This document shows, in pieces, positions 14,193 through 22,499 of a stretch of 64,000 nt of DNA. Below the pieces are notes generated by a model, which did not search any database, had not been told where the DNA came from, and was given only the letters and a program-made list of their open reading frames with translations. The first letter of the stretch is position 1; the number at the start of each line of letters is the position of its first letter. The position numbers and the translations under genes are program-made. The DNA is from Deltaproteobacteria bacterium (GTDB lineage Bacteria > Desulfobacterota > Syntrophia > Syntrophales > JAFGHS01): NCBI GenBank assembly GCA_016928025.1, contig JAFGLN010000014.1, positions 1 to 64,000 of the forward strand, given 5' to 3'.

Positions 14193-16589
14193 TTACATCA
14201 AACGCTGCTCTGTTCTGGCGATGATGTGGTCCTGCAGGCCCCGCGACAAATCGACAAAGTAGGCGCTGAAACCGGCGACCCGGACGATCATATCGGCGTA
14301 TTTCTCCGGATAGGTCTGGGCGGCGACGAGTTTTTCCCTGTCGACGATATTAAACTGAATATGGGGCACATTCAGCTCTTTCCAGGTTTTAAGATAACCG
14401 ATGAAGGTAGGCTTCAAGTCGTCTTCAAGAAATTTTGGCAGAAATTTTTGATTCAACAGGTGATTGTAAGTTTCGACGGCCTTGATCTTCGCGCAGGAAT
14501 TAAGCACCGCTGTGGGGCCCTTCTTGTCTTTTCCCGGCGACGGCGCCAGGGTCGAATCGGCAAAAGGTTCTCCGTCCAGCCTGCCATCGGGGGTGGCCGG
14601 CGTGTCAACGGCGAGGCCATAAGTCGCGGATACGGCGCTCCCATCGCCCCGATGAGAAAAACCGAACCGGTCTTTGACGGTTTCCATGGCCGCCTCACCC
14701 AGACGATGCACCTCTCGTGCGACCTGATCGGCGTAATCGTCGTCGTTGCCGAACTTCGGTGCGTTAAGGCATGCCTGCCGGATATCGTCATGACCCGCCC
14801 AGTTGTTGTCCATAATCCTGATCAATTGCGGCAGACTGAGTTTTTTATCATCAAAGACCACCTTCCGGATGGCTGTGATGGCATCGGCGACGTTGGTCCC
14901 GCCGATCACCTGCGTAAAGTGATGAAGCATGGACGGGTAGACCCATTTTCGGGCGTCCTTGCCCTTTTCAATGCAGCCCTGGACGACGGCGGAATAGAAG
15001 GGGCGCGGGCAAAACTTTTCATAAAGCTCCAGATTGATTCTTTCCAGCTGCTCCATTTTGGTCGCGAAAAACCGGACCTGCTCCACATAAGCGTCGAGGA
15101 CGTCCCGCCATGATTCAAATGTAGACGGATCGGAGGTCCGGGCACCACGCTGTTCACCCGTCTTGGGATCGACGCCCTGGTGCAATGCCCACCAGAGACA
15201 CTTGGGCAGAACAAAATATCCGACCGACCGGCGCATGACATTTTTGCCCGGAATTTCGATATAGACGCATCCCGTAACGGCATAGTTCTTGACATCCTCA
15301 TCCGGAACCCCCCAGCGGGTAAACAGCGGGATCAGGGCCTCATCGTTAAACAGGGACGGATAACCGATACCCGTCTTGATGACATCCACAGCCTTCTCAT
15401 ACAGCTCGTCCGGCGTTCCGTCATGGAGACGCAGGACAATGCTGGGTTCGATCAACTGCAGCCGTCTGGCCGCCTCTAAAACCAGGTAGGTCAGATCGTT
15501 GGTCACATCCCGGCCTGCTTCATCCGTCCCGCCGATCGTTACGGCCTGCAGCGACGCGACACCGCCGTATACGGAGCTTACCGTCGGCGAATAAACCAGG
15601 CCCAACTCATTCAGTTTAATCCACAGGAGCTGCAGGATATCCAGGGCCTCCGCTTTGGTGATACGACCTTCACGGAGATCTTTTTCATAAAAGGGACCGA
15701 AGAGCCGGTCGATGCGGATACCGACGCCCAGGGTGGAGTATTCCACATAACGGATGAGATGGATAAAAAAGAAAAACTGGACAGCCTCGGCAAAGGTTTC
15801 CGGCGGCCGTTCGGGAACCCGGGCACAGATCCGGGCGACCTCTTCCAATTCAGCCTTTCGATCCGGCTGATCCTCCTGGGCGGCCATGGCCTCGGCCAGG
15901 GAGGCATAGCGCCGGGCGAAGCGGATGACCGCCTCCAGGGCAATGATCACCGCCTCCAGAAATTCCTTTTGGTCCACATAGTCGACGGGAATGGTCCGAT
16001 CGATTTCTTCAAGCCGGGCCCGGACCTGTTCGATGCGGCCTTTCAGACCTGTTTTGAAGAGGTTGTCATAATCGGGGATGCCCAACTCGGACAGCTGGGT
16101 CCAAAGAAAAGTTCCTTCGTAGGTCCAATATCTTTTCAAATCTTCGGGTAAACTTTCCTGATGGCGGTCGCTCATGGATTTACCCTTCCAGTAAGCGCAA
16201 AGTTCATCCAGCTCTTTTCTGCCTTCTTCGTCCAGCAGAGTCTTTCCGGCTTCGCTATTCACCAGCCGCAGGACGGACCTCCAGTTCTGGTCGATGGGAT
16301 GGAAAATGCCGTTGGGATCGGACGTCTGGTAACCGACGATCCGCTCATGCTCACGGATGAAAATATCCATCTTGTCCAGAAGATTGGCCAGGGCTTTCGC
16401 CCGGCGGATGACCATGGCCTGCCCGTCCGTCTGCTTAAACGATTCGGTCATCAAGCGGGAACGCTGCAGATCAAGCCTGATCTCCTCCCGATACATGCCA
16501 CGCTGAGAATCATCATCCGTATAGCCTCTCTTGATGTTGCGGACCGCTTTACTGATAACTTTTTCCCTTAATCCGGAAGCCGTTTGCAT
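14193..16589 (-). CDS. Glycyl radical enzyme (PFL superfamily), subclass unresolved
   Basis: 798 residues with full N-terminal PFL-type and C-terminal glycine-radical domains. The radical loop near the end reads IVRVAGFSAYFVDLSRGLQD; the radical would be on Gly773. The thiyl cysteine is Cys441 in NYAVTGCVYIEIPGKN. In glycerol/diol dehydratases, choline lyase and arylacetate decarboxylases the motif is GCVE, with Glu two after Cys; here that position is Tyr and the first Glu is four after Cys, so those assignments are doubtful. It is not PFL, which has Cys-Cys. Neighbours are its activase and Hbd, but no small Bss/Ass subunits are present. Good ribosome site (GGAGGG) and promoter. Confidence 0.92.
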   Translation of the reverse strand: MQTASGLREKVISKAVRNIKRGYTDDDSQRGMYREEIRLDLQRSRLMTESFKQTDGQAMVIRRAKALANLLDKMDIFIREHERIVGYQTSDPNGIFHPIDQNWRSVLRLVNSEAGKTLLDEEGRKELDELCAYWKGKSMSDRHQESLPEDLKRYWTYEGTFLWTQLSELGIPDYDNLFKTGLKGRIEQVRARLEEIDRTIPVDYVDQKEFLEAVIIALEAVIRFARRYASLAEAMAAQEDQPDRKAELEEVARICARVPERPPETFAEAVQFFFFIHLIRYVEYSTLGVGIRIDRLFGPFYEKDLREGRITKAEALDILQLLWIKLNELGLVYSPTVSSVYGGVASLQAVTIGGTDEAGRDVTNDLTYLVLEAARRLQLIEPSIVLRLHDGTPDELYEKAVDVIKTGIGYPSLFNDEALIPLFTRWGVPDEDVKNYAVTGCVYIEIPGKNVMRRSVGYFVLPKCLWWALHQGVDPKTGEQRGARTSDPSTFESWRDVLDAYVEQVRFFATKMEQLERINLELYEKFCPRPFYSAVVQGCIEKGKDARKWVYPSMLHHFTQVIGGTNVADAITAIRKVVFDDKKLSLPQLIRIMDNNWAGHDDIRQACLNAPKFGNDDDYADQVAREVHRLGEAAMETVKDRFGFSHRGDGSAVSATYGLAVDTPATPDGRLDGEPFADSTLAPSPGKDKKGPTAVLNSCAKIKAVETYNHLLNQKFLPKFLEDDLKPTFIGYLKTWKELNVPHIQFNIVDREKLVAAQTYPEKYADMIVRVAGFSAYFVDLSRGLQDHIIARTEQRLM

Positions 16590-16683
16590 TATTTTTAACC
16601 CTCCATCTTTTGATTACTTTTAACACGTTACTGCAGGGGCGAAGAAGCTGACAGGTCGATGAGAGTGTATGTTTTGACAACGC

Positions 16684-16712
16684 AATATAGGAATGTTGCC
16701 GTATTATGTCAA
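16684..16712 (-). promoter_or_regulatory. Near-consensus promoter of the glycyl radical enzyme operon
   Basis: On the complement, TTGACA (16712-16707), 17-bp spacer, TATATT (16689-16684). The predicted start near 16677 gives a leader of about 88 bases before the ATG at 16589. Confidence 0.65.
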
Positions 16713-16830
16713 TTTTTTTCTTTTACTGGGTATTGGCCGGTTATGGAAACGCTTGTCATTGGAATTCGGAAAGGCCATATCGAAAGTCCAGCGACGGTCC
16801 TGCCGCAACGCATCAGAGATGACGAAAAAC

Positions 16831-16879
16831 ATTGAAAAGATCATATCACGATCACCCCCCCCAAACATCTCTTTTCAAT
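16831..16879. repeat. 10-bp inverted repeat in the GRE-tonB intergenic region
   Basis: ATTGAAAAGA (16831-16840) and TCTTTTCAAT (16870-16879) are perfect inverted copies around a 29-base centre containing eight consecutive C. It could be an operator or the ends of a decayed element; the 505-bp gap holds three separate inverted repeats. Confidence 0.45.
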
Positions 16880-16904
16880 TTGACCGTTCATATCCTGAAA
16901 TTAG

Positions 16905-16945
16905 TTGACATACATCTACACCCATGATACGAATTTCAAATTCGT
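16905..16945 (+). promoter_or_regulatory. Possible upstream tonB promoter with palindrome
   Basis: TTGACA (16905-16910), 17-bp spacer and a poor -10 (TACGAA, 16928-16933). The perfect palindrome ACGAATTT-C-AAATTCGT (16929-16945) covers the -10. The weak -10 makes this tentative. Confidence 0.3.
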
Positions 16946-16989
16946 GTTATCCAGTACGGTACCAGCCAGCCATTGGATTAAAAATAGAT

Positions 16990-17023
16990 AACATATTAAT
17001 CTCGTTTGTATAGTTAATATGTT
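16990..17023 (+). promoter_or_regulatory. Candidate operator (NikR-like geometry) upstream of tonB
   Basis: AACATATTAA and TTAATATGTT are a perfect 10-bp inverted repeat separated by 14 bp. Written as ATATTA-N16-TAATAT, the half-site spacing equals that of the E. coli NikR operator (GTATGA-N16-TCATAC). It lies 72 bp before tonB, the first gene of the long metal operon that is followed by nikR. Assignment to NikR is inference; Fur or another regulator is possible. Confidence 0.5.
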
Positions 17024-17094
17024 GCAAAATTAATAAAAAGATTTGCGGTACATAATAACGCCCCATCTATCATTAGAAATGCCCGTAGCAGAAA

Positions 17095-17901
17095 ATGACA
17101 AAGATTAACACGGCCGGTTTATATATCCCATCTAAATACTTCTCCATCATCATTTCACTGGCGATTCATTGTATCATCTTGTCTTTATTGTTCACGGCGT
17201 CTGCCGTGCCGACGATTCCTTCCATGGATATCATCAACATCCATTTTGTCCATGATATAACTGAGCCTAAAGCCGAACCAGCTTCGGTGAAAGCGCCGCA
17301 AAAGGCAAAAGTAGCACCAATTCAAAAAATCAGCCGCAAAAAAATTACATCTAAGGCAACCAAACAAAAAAACAATATTCAGAACATAATAGAACAACAG
17401 GCACCATTGGCTGCAAAAACACAAACGATAGCTGGAGAAGAAAAAAAACCCATACCGAATCCGGATACCATTAATGTCCCGGAAATACCGTCAGCAATTC
17501 TAACTGAATATAAACAGTCGATTGCGCCGGTATGTTTTTCCACGGAACCGGCAAGCCCAGCATCTGGGTCAGGAGGTTCAATTACCGGACAGCATAACGG
17601 AAATCCGGTGATTTTTGAGACAAGAATCGGCAGTGCTGGTGCCCCCGCTTTTGTTCACAGAGAAATTCCTGCCTACCCAAGAACAGCGCAAAGGTTAGGA
17701 AAAGAGGGGAAAGTCGTTCTCAGGCTGCTCATTGATGCCGGCGGCAATTTGAAAAACATTGAAATTGTGGAGTCATCATGGCTGGGATTTACGGAGGCGG
17801 CTGTCGATGCGGTTAGGAGATCCACCTTTTCTCCGGGGTATAGAAATGGAGAATGCGTCATATCCAAGGCGATTCTCGCTGTTCATTTTAAGCTGAATTA
17901 A
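17095..17901 (+). CDS. TonB-like energy transducer
   Basis: 268 residues. One N-terminal membrane anchor (about 17-38), a long Lys/Pro/Ala linker spanning the periplasm, and a C-terminal TonB domain (about 185-268) with REIPAYPRTAQRLGKEGKVV and VDAVRRSTFSPGYRNG. It couples the inner-membrane proton gradient to the outer-membrane receptor encoded next. No exbB/exbD is nearby, so the motor must be encoded elsewhere. The gene is more A/T-rich than the following ones. A 237-bp gap containing RNA hairpins separates it from the receptor gene. Confidence 0.87.
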   Translation: MTKINTAGLYIPSKYFSIIISLAIHCIILSLLFTASAVPTIPSMDIINIHFVHDITEPKAEPASVKAPQKAKVAPIQKISRKKITSKATKQKNNIQNIIEQQAPLAAKTQTIAGEEKKPIPNPDTINVPEIPSAILTEYKQSIAPVCFSTEPASPASGSGGSITGQHNGNPVIFETRIGSAGAPAFVHREIPAYPRTAQRLGKEGKVVLRLLIDAGGNLKNIEIVESSWLGFTEAAVDAVRRSTFSPGYRNGECVISKAILAVHFKLN

Positions 17902-17961
17902 AAAAAACATACTATTTGATCGGGTTCATAACATTGGATGGACAGGTAAACAAAGGAGGTG

Positions 17962-17991
17962 ATGGAAAAACATTTTTCTAAGCGGTTCTAA
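17962..17991 (+). other. Possible 9-residue leader peptide after a perfect anti-16S match
   Basis: AAGGAGGTGAT (17953-17963) fully complements the 3' end of 16S rRNA, and an ATG at 17962 opens MEKHFSKRF then stop. Spacing from GGAGG is only 2 bases, too short for efficient initiation, so a coding role is doubtful. Confidence 0.2.
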
Positions 17992-18016
17992 TACCGTATG
18001 GTCTTATAAAAGGTGA

Positions 18017-18120
18017 GGCAGGGAAAAACCTTCGGCGAGGATTCCCTGCCCCGAAAGGATAACGTTGCCAACAACATCATCCCTTTCGTTTCTCTTTATC
18101 AGAAAGGGGGTGAAATGTAA
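18017..18120 (+). ncRNA. Structured leader upstream of the TonB-dependent receptor (candidate cis-regulatory RNA)
   Basis: Three consecutive hairpins: GGCAGGGAA...TTCCCTGCC (18017-18050) with an inner CCT/AGG; CGAAAGGAT...ATCCCTTTCG (18052-18088) enclosing GTTG-CCAA-CAAC; and TTTCT-CTTTATC-AGAAA (about 18089-18105). The last ends at a ribosome-site-like GGGGGTG followed by a start-stop ATGTAA (18115-18120). The true ribosome site (CAGGAG) of the receptor follows. I do not recognise a cobalamin, Moco or NiCo consensus, so the class is unknown. Confidence 0.4.
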
Positions 18121-18138
18121 ACCACAGGAGAAAGTTAT

Positions 18139-20325
18139 ATGTTGCGAAAGTCTTTATGCTTTATTGCTTTATTCATCTTGGCTTCAAGCGCTTTTGCCGA
18201 GGAAAAAAATGTGACCAGGTTGGAGGATATCGTGGTCACCGCTACGCGAACGGAAAAAATGATCGAAACGGCACCGGGCAGTGTCAACGTCGTCACGAAA
18301 AAGGAAACGGAGTTGAGGAATGTCAAGACCGTCGACAGTGCCTTGAATGCCCTGCCGGGTGTCTTTAACCGGCGGCAGTCGTTGATGGATACGCTCTCCG
18401 CCGTTTCTTTGCGCGGGATTCCCGAACAAAAAAGAACCTTGATCATCCAGGACGGCCTCCAGCTCAACAGCGCCTATGACGGCGGCGTGGCTTATACCGG
18501 TATTCCCCTGGAATCCATCGAAAGGATCGAAGTGGTCCAGGGCCCCTTTTCCAGCCTCTATGGCGGTTATGCCATGGGGGGGGTGGTGAACGTCATCACA
18601 CGCATGCCGGACCAGCGCGAATTCACCCTCAAAAGCGGCTACGGATCAAGCTGGAACCGGGGCGAGAGTTTCGACGATTTGCAGCGGTATTATATATCCT
18701 ACGGGGACAAGCTGACGGAAAAATTCCGTCTCCTCGTCAACTACGCCTACGAGGAGACGAACGGCTTCCCGAAGTATCTCAACGTTCAATCCTCCATGCC
18801 GACGGCGGGAATCACCGGCTGGTCCGCCACGACGACCAACCAGGGCGCCGCCCGCTATATCATCGGCGATAAAGGCAACAACACCTGGCGGGATGACAAC
18901 GTCAACCTGAAAGCCCGGTATGATTTCACCGCTACCACGAAGCTCAGCGCATCTTTTTCGACCAGCCGCTACAAATATAATTATGAGGAACCCCATACCT
19001 ATCTGCGCGACGCGTCAGGCAATCCCGTCTATACCTACGGATCGGTCAGAGAAAGTTCCTTTAACAGCGGGTTGGGCAGCAAGGAAATCGACCGCTATAA
19101 CCTGAAGTTGGAAACCGAGTTCAGCGACGTTAAAACGCAAATAAGTTTCGGACTCAACCATCAGAGAAAGTCATGGTACACGACCTCCGGTACGACAGCG
19201 GCGACAACCCTCACCGGAGGGCCGGGTAAACTTTCCAGCAGCCCCAACCAAAACTACAACCTCGATCTCCAGTTGACCATGCCTTTATTGACCCGGCATA
19301 TCCTGACGTTCGGCGGATCGTACAAGCTGGACCGGGCGAATGCAGAGGAATTCGATCTCACCAACTGGACGGATGAAACAACGACAACATCTCTGACCTA
19401 CAATGCGGGAGGGAAAAACGAAACGTATGCCTTGTTCGCCCAGGATGAGATCATGATCCGGGGAAATCTTACCGCTTATGTCGGTTTCCGCCAGGACTGG
19501 TGGAAAACATTCGACGGCTACGCCAATCAGTTCGGCACCGGCGCCTTTGCCGATACGTATGATTCCCGGAACGATTCGTCATTCAGCCCGAAAGTGTCCC
19601 TCGTGTATAAACCCTTTGCGGCGACAACGCTCAGGACATCCTGGGGTCAGGCCTTCCGGGCGCCGACGGTCTACGAACTTTACCGGAAATGGATATCGTC
19701 AACGGGCCGCGTATACAACGGCAATCCGGACCTGAAACCGGAAACCGTCACGGCCTGGGATGTCGGCGTCACCCAGGGCCTTTGGAAGGGCGCCAAGTTC
19801 AGCGTCACCTATTTTGAAAATCGGCTGAAAGATCTGATCTACAGAAAAACCGTCTCCTCGACGCAGAGCGACTACGTTAATGCGGGCAAGGCCCGCAGCA
19901 AAGGCGTGGTGCTGGATCTGGAGCAGCGGTTCGATCAATGGCTGCGGCTCTTCGCCAACTTCACGTACACGGACGCGCGGATCAGGGAAAACAGCGCCAA
20001 GACGGCAACGGTCGATAAACGGCTGACCTACCTGCCGAAGAAGCTCTTCAACGTGGGGGCGGAATTTGAGAAGGGCCGCTTAGCCGCATCCATAACCGGA
20101 CGCTATGTGGACAAACGTTACAGTAATGATGAAAACACGGACGAAGTCGACGACGTCTTCACCTCTTACGACGCCTTCTTCACGGCGGAAGCCAAGGTCT
20201 CCTGTAAGATCCTCGATAACGCCAAGATTTCCCTGGCCGTTGACAACCTGTTCGACGAATCGCATTTTGAGTACTACCAGGCGCCGGGCCGGCTATGGTT
20301 CGCCCAGGTGGAATTGAAATTTTAA
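18139..20325 (+). CDS. TonB-dependent outer-membrane receptor
   Basis: 728 residues with a signal peptide (MLRKSLCFIALFILASSAFA), a TonB box (LEDIVVTATRTEK) right after it, a plug domain (about 35-160; VDSALNALPGVFNRR, IERIEVVQGPFSSLYGGYAMGGVVNVITR), and a C-terminal beta barrel with repeated aromatic/alternating strands, VYELYRKWISSTGR and a C-terminal Phe (FAQVELKF). It is in the BtuB/CirA style. It is followed by genes for a binding protein, FecCD/BtuC-type permease and ATPase, so it imports a large metal complex or metallophore. Position before cobN, chlI, chlD and nikR points to nickel, cobalt or a metal-tetrapyrrole. Confidence 0.93.
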   Translation: MLRKSLCFIALFILASSAFAEEKNVTRLEDIVVTATRTEKMIETAPGSVNVVTKKETELRNVKTVDSALNALPGVFNRRQSLMDTLSAVSLRGIPEQKRTLIIQDGLQLNSAYDGGVAYTGIPLESIERIEVVQGPFSSLYGGYAMGGVVNVITRMPDQREFTLKSGYGSSWNRGESFDDLQRYYISYGDKLTEKFRLLVNYAYEETNGFPKYLNVQSSMPTAGITGWSATTTNQGAARYIIGDKGNNTWRDDNVNLKARYDFTATTKLSASFSTSRYKYNYEEPHTYLRDASGNPVYTYGSVRESSFNSGLGSKEIDRYNLKLETEFSDVKTQISFGLNHQRKSWYTTSGTTAATTLTGGPGKLSSSPNQNYNLDLQLTMPLLTRHILTFGGSYKLDRANAEEFDLTNWTDETTTTSLTYNAGGKNETYALFAQDEIMIRGNLTAYVGFRQDWWKTFDGYANQFGTGAFADTYDSRNDSSFSPKVSLVYKPFAATTLRTSWGQAFRAPTVYELYRKWISSTGRVYNGNPDLKPETVTAWDVGVTQGLWKGAKFSVTYFENRLKDLIYRKTVSSTQSDYVNAGKARSKGVVLDLEQRFDQWLRLFANFTYTDARIRENSAKTATVDKRLTYLPKKLFNVGAEFEKGRLAASITGRYVDKRYSNDENTDEVDDVFTSYDAFFTAEAKVSCKILDNAKISLAVDNLFDESHFEYYQAPGRLWFAQVELKF

Positions 20326-20368
20326 ATCCGTCATCGCGGCTTTTCGTCCTAATGGAAACAAACAAAGC

Positions 20369-20401
20369 TCCGGCGCCGCCCACCGATCAGGCGGCGCCGG
20401 A
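20369..20401 (+). terminator. Strong GC hairpin after the receptor gene
   Basis: TCCGGCGCCGCC / GGCGGCGCCGGA, a perfect 12-bp stem with a 9-base loop, followed by acatttta. It lies inside the presumed operon, 44 bp after the receptor stop, and could act as a partial terminator or mRNA stabiliser that raises receptor expression above that of downstream genes. Confidence 0.65.
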
Positions 20402-20464
20402 ACATTTTACGATCCAGAAAATAACAAGAGGCAAGACGGCTGATCTTGCCGAGGCAGACAGTTG

Positions 20465-21499
20465 ATGATTGAAAGAAAAACCGCCATGCCGGCGGGCGGC
20501 AAAACCAGCCGCCGGATAATGATGATCCGGCAGATCGCTATGATATTAGGGCTTGTTTTGTTGATACTATCCGAGGCCGGTGCCGAAGTCCTGGTCTACA
20601 AAGACAAACTCGGCCGGGACGTTTCCGTCGCTGCGCCCGTGAAGCGGGCCGTCATTTTTCAGACCTATGAGCTTATCCCCGCCCTCGGCATCTGGGACCG
20701 GATTGCCGGTATCGGCCGTTACGCTTACAAAAACGATCTCATGCTGGCGTCGCGGCCGGATATCGGGAAAACCATCCCGTCTGTCGGCGGCGGAATGGAT
20801 GTGAACATGGAGGCCCTCCTGAAGCTGAAACCCGATATCGTCATCACCTGGACCGCCCGGCCGGAAAACATCCGATTCATGGAACAGCAGGGCCTTCGGG
20901 TCGTTTCCATCTATCCGGAAAGCATTGCCGAGCTGTACGGCGTCATGGAATTCTTCGGCGGGATTTTCGACAAGAAAAAAGAAATGCGTCGCACTATAGC
21001 CGGGATGGAACACATTTTCAGCGATGTGAGAAAGCGGGTGGGCAACATCCCGGCAAACCAAAAACAGAAAGTGCTCTGGCTCGGTTCCAGGCAAAACGCT
21101 GTGGCCTGCCGCACCGGTGTGACCAACGACATGATCGCCATGATCGGTGGGATCAATCCGGCGGCCGCCATCGACCAGAGAAACGCCGACGTTTCCGTCG
21201 AGACGCTCGTCAAGTGGAACCCCGATGTCATTTTCATCTGGGGGAACGCCGTTTACGGCGCCCGGGACATCCTGAACAATCCCCAGCTGCAGTGCCTCAA
21301 GGCCGTCAGAACCGGGCGGGTCTACAAAGCGCCGGCCTGGTCCACCTGGTCGCCGCGCCTGGCGCCGGTTGTTCTGTGGATGGCCATGAAGACCTATCCC
21401 GACCGTTTCGCAGACGTTCACCTTGAAACCGTTTGCGACGGTTTTTATAAAAAAACTTTCGGAATCCCCTACAGGATGGTGGCAGGCATTGAACCATAA
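20465..21499 (+). CDS. Periplasmic metal-complex binding protein (BtuF/FecB type)
   Basis: About 344 residues from the ATG at 20465; the ORF track counts a TTG one codon earlier. A hydrophobic export segment (MILGLVLLILSEAGAEV) follows a charged N-terminus, and an internal ATG near 20519 would give a more usual signal peptide, so the start is unsure. The Peripla_BP_2 fold shows LGRDVSVAAPVKRAVIF, VNMEALLKLKPDIVITW, VETLVKWNPDVIFIWG and WSTWSPRLAPVVLWMA. It receives the ligand from the outer-membrane receptor and delivers it to the FecCD-type permease. It overlaps the permease gene end-to-start. Confidence 0.88.
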   Translation: MIERKTAMPAGGKTSRRIMMIRQIAMILGLVLLILSEAGAEVLVYKDKLGRDVSVAAPVKRAVIFQTYELIPALGIWDRIAGIGRYAYKNDLMLASRPDIGKTIPSVGGGMDVNMEALLKLKPDIVITWTARPENIRFMEQQGLRVVSIYPESIAELYGVMEFFGGIFDKKKEMRRTIAGMEHIFSDVRKRVGNIPANQKQKVLWLGSRQNAVACRTGVTNDMIAMIGGINPAAAIDQRNADVSVETLVKWNPDVIFIWGNAVYGARDILNNPQLQCLKAVRTGRVYKAPAWSTWSPRLAPVVLWMAMKTYPDRFADVHLETVCDGFYKKTFGIPYRMVAGIEP

Positions 21500-22496
21500 A
21501 CGCCTAACGTATATTTTGATTATCGCGTCCCCCTTCATTGCCGGTTTCGCATCTCTGTTTCTGGGTGCCTACGACATATCGCCGCTGGATATATTATCCC
21601 TTTGCCTGCACAGGCTGGCGCCGTTTCTGCAAAATCCGGACATGACCAAACAGGCCGTGATTATGGACATTCGCCTGCCGAGAATCATTCTGGCCGGGCT
21701 CGTCGGCATCGCCCTGTCGACGACGGGGGTAACGCTCCAGGGAATCTTTCGCAACCCCCTGGTCGATCCTTTTATCCTGGGCATTTCCGCCGGCGCCGCT
21801 TTCGGTTGCGCCGTTTCCGTGGCCTTCATCCCCGAGGCGCCCATTCAGATCACCGCCTTTGTGTTCGGCTGTGCCGCCGTTTTTCTGGCCTATTTCATCG
21901 GACGGACCCAGGGCGAAGTTTCCCGTCTGCCCCTGATCCTTTCCGGTGTGATCATCTCGGCCTTCTTTTCGGCCCTCGTCTCCATCGTCAAGTTCCTCGT
22001 CGATCCGATGAAACTTCAGAACATCGTTTTCTGGCTCATGGGCAGTTTTTCTCTCGCCAACTGGCAGGTGGTCAAAATCGTCGCCGTCACCCTGACGATC
22101 AGCCTCGTTCCCGTTTTCCTTCTCCGGTGGCGCCTGAACGTCATCAGCATGGGAGAGGATGAGGCAAAATCCATGGGCATCAACGTTCGGCGGGACCGGA
22201 TCATCTTCATTACAGCCTCGACGCTGGCCGTCAGCGTCGCCGTATCGGTCAGCGGCATCATCGGCTGGGTGGGCCTCATGGTTCCCCATCTGATCCGGAT
22301 GATCGCCGGACCGGACCATAAAAGCCTGGTCCCCTTGAGCATGGCCGGGGGTGCCGCCTTCATGATCATCGCCGACACCATTGCCCGGAATCTGACGACC
22401 TTCGATCTGCCCGTCGGGATCATCACCGCCATCACGGGAGCGCCTTTTTTCATTTATCTGTTGAAAAGAGGCGGTCAGGAAAGCTGGGGGCGATAG
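21489..22496 (+). CDS. FecCD/BtuC-type ABC transporter permease
   Basis: About 335 residues from a TTG at 21489 with GGATGG upstream; the ORF track begins at another TTG (21423), giving 357. No ATG is available near the N-terminus. There are about nine to ten hydrophobic segments. Family motifs include LRLPRIILAGLVGIALSTTG (as DIRLPRIILAG), NPLVDPFILGISAGAAFG, AKSMGINVRRDR and GWVGLMVPHLIRMIAGPDH. It pairs with the ATPase gene 3 bp downstream. It overlaps the binding-protein gene by 11 bp. Confidence 0.9.
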   Translation: MNHKRLTYILIIASPFIAGFASLFLGAYDISPLDILSLCLHRLAPFLQNPDMTKQAVIMDIRLPRIILAGLVGIALSTTGVTLQGIFRNPLVDPFILGISAGAAFGCAVSVAFIPEAPIQITAFVFGCAAVFLAYFIGRTQGEVSRLPLILSGVIISAFFSALVSIVKFLVDPMKLQNIVFWLMGSFSLANWQVVKIVAVTLTISLVPVFLLRWRLNVISMGEDEAKSMGINVRRDRIIFITASTLAVSVAVSVSGIIGWVGLMVPHLIRMIAGPDHKSLVPLSMAGGAAFMIIADTIARNLTTFDLPVGIITAITGAPFFIYLLKRGGQESWGR

Positions 22497-22499
22497 GGT

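Noticed and set aside
16693-16908. 71-residue plus-strand ORF in the GRE-tonB gap
   Set aside because: Hydrophobic start then basic stretch suggested a transposase piece, but it matches no family I know and runs through inverted repeats.
18017-18088. Cobalamin riboswitch upstream of the receptor
   Set aside because: Looked for the B12-box and core consensus; the leader lacks them, so only an unclassified structured leader is reported.
20567-21538. 323-residue minus-strand ORF
   Set aside because: Antisense of the binding-protein gene; no motif or start context.
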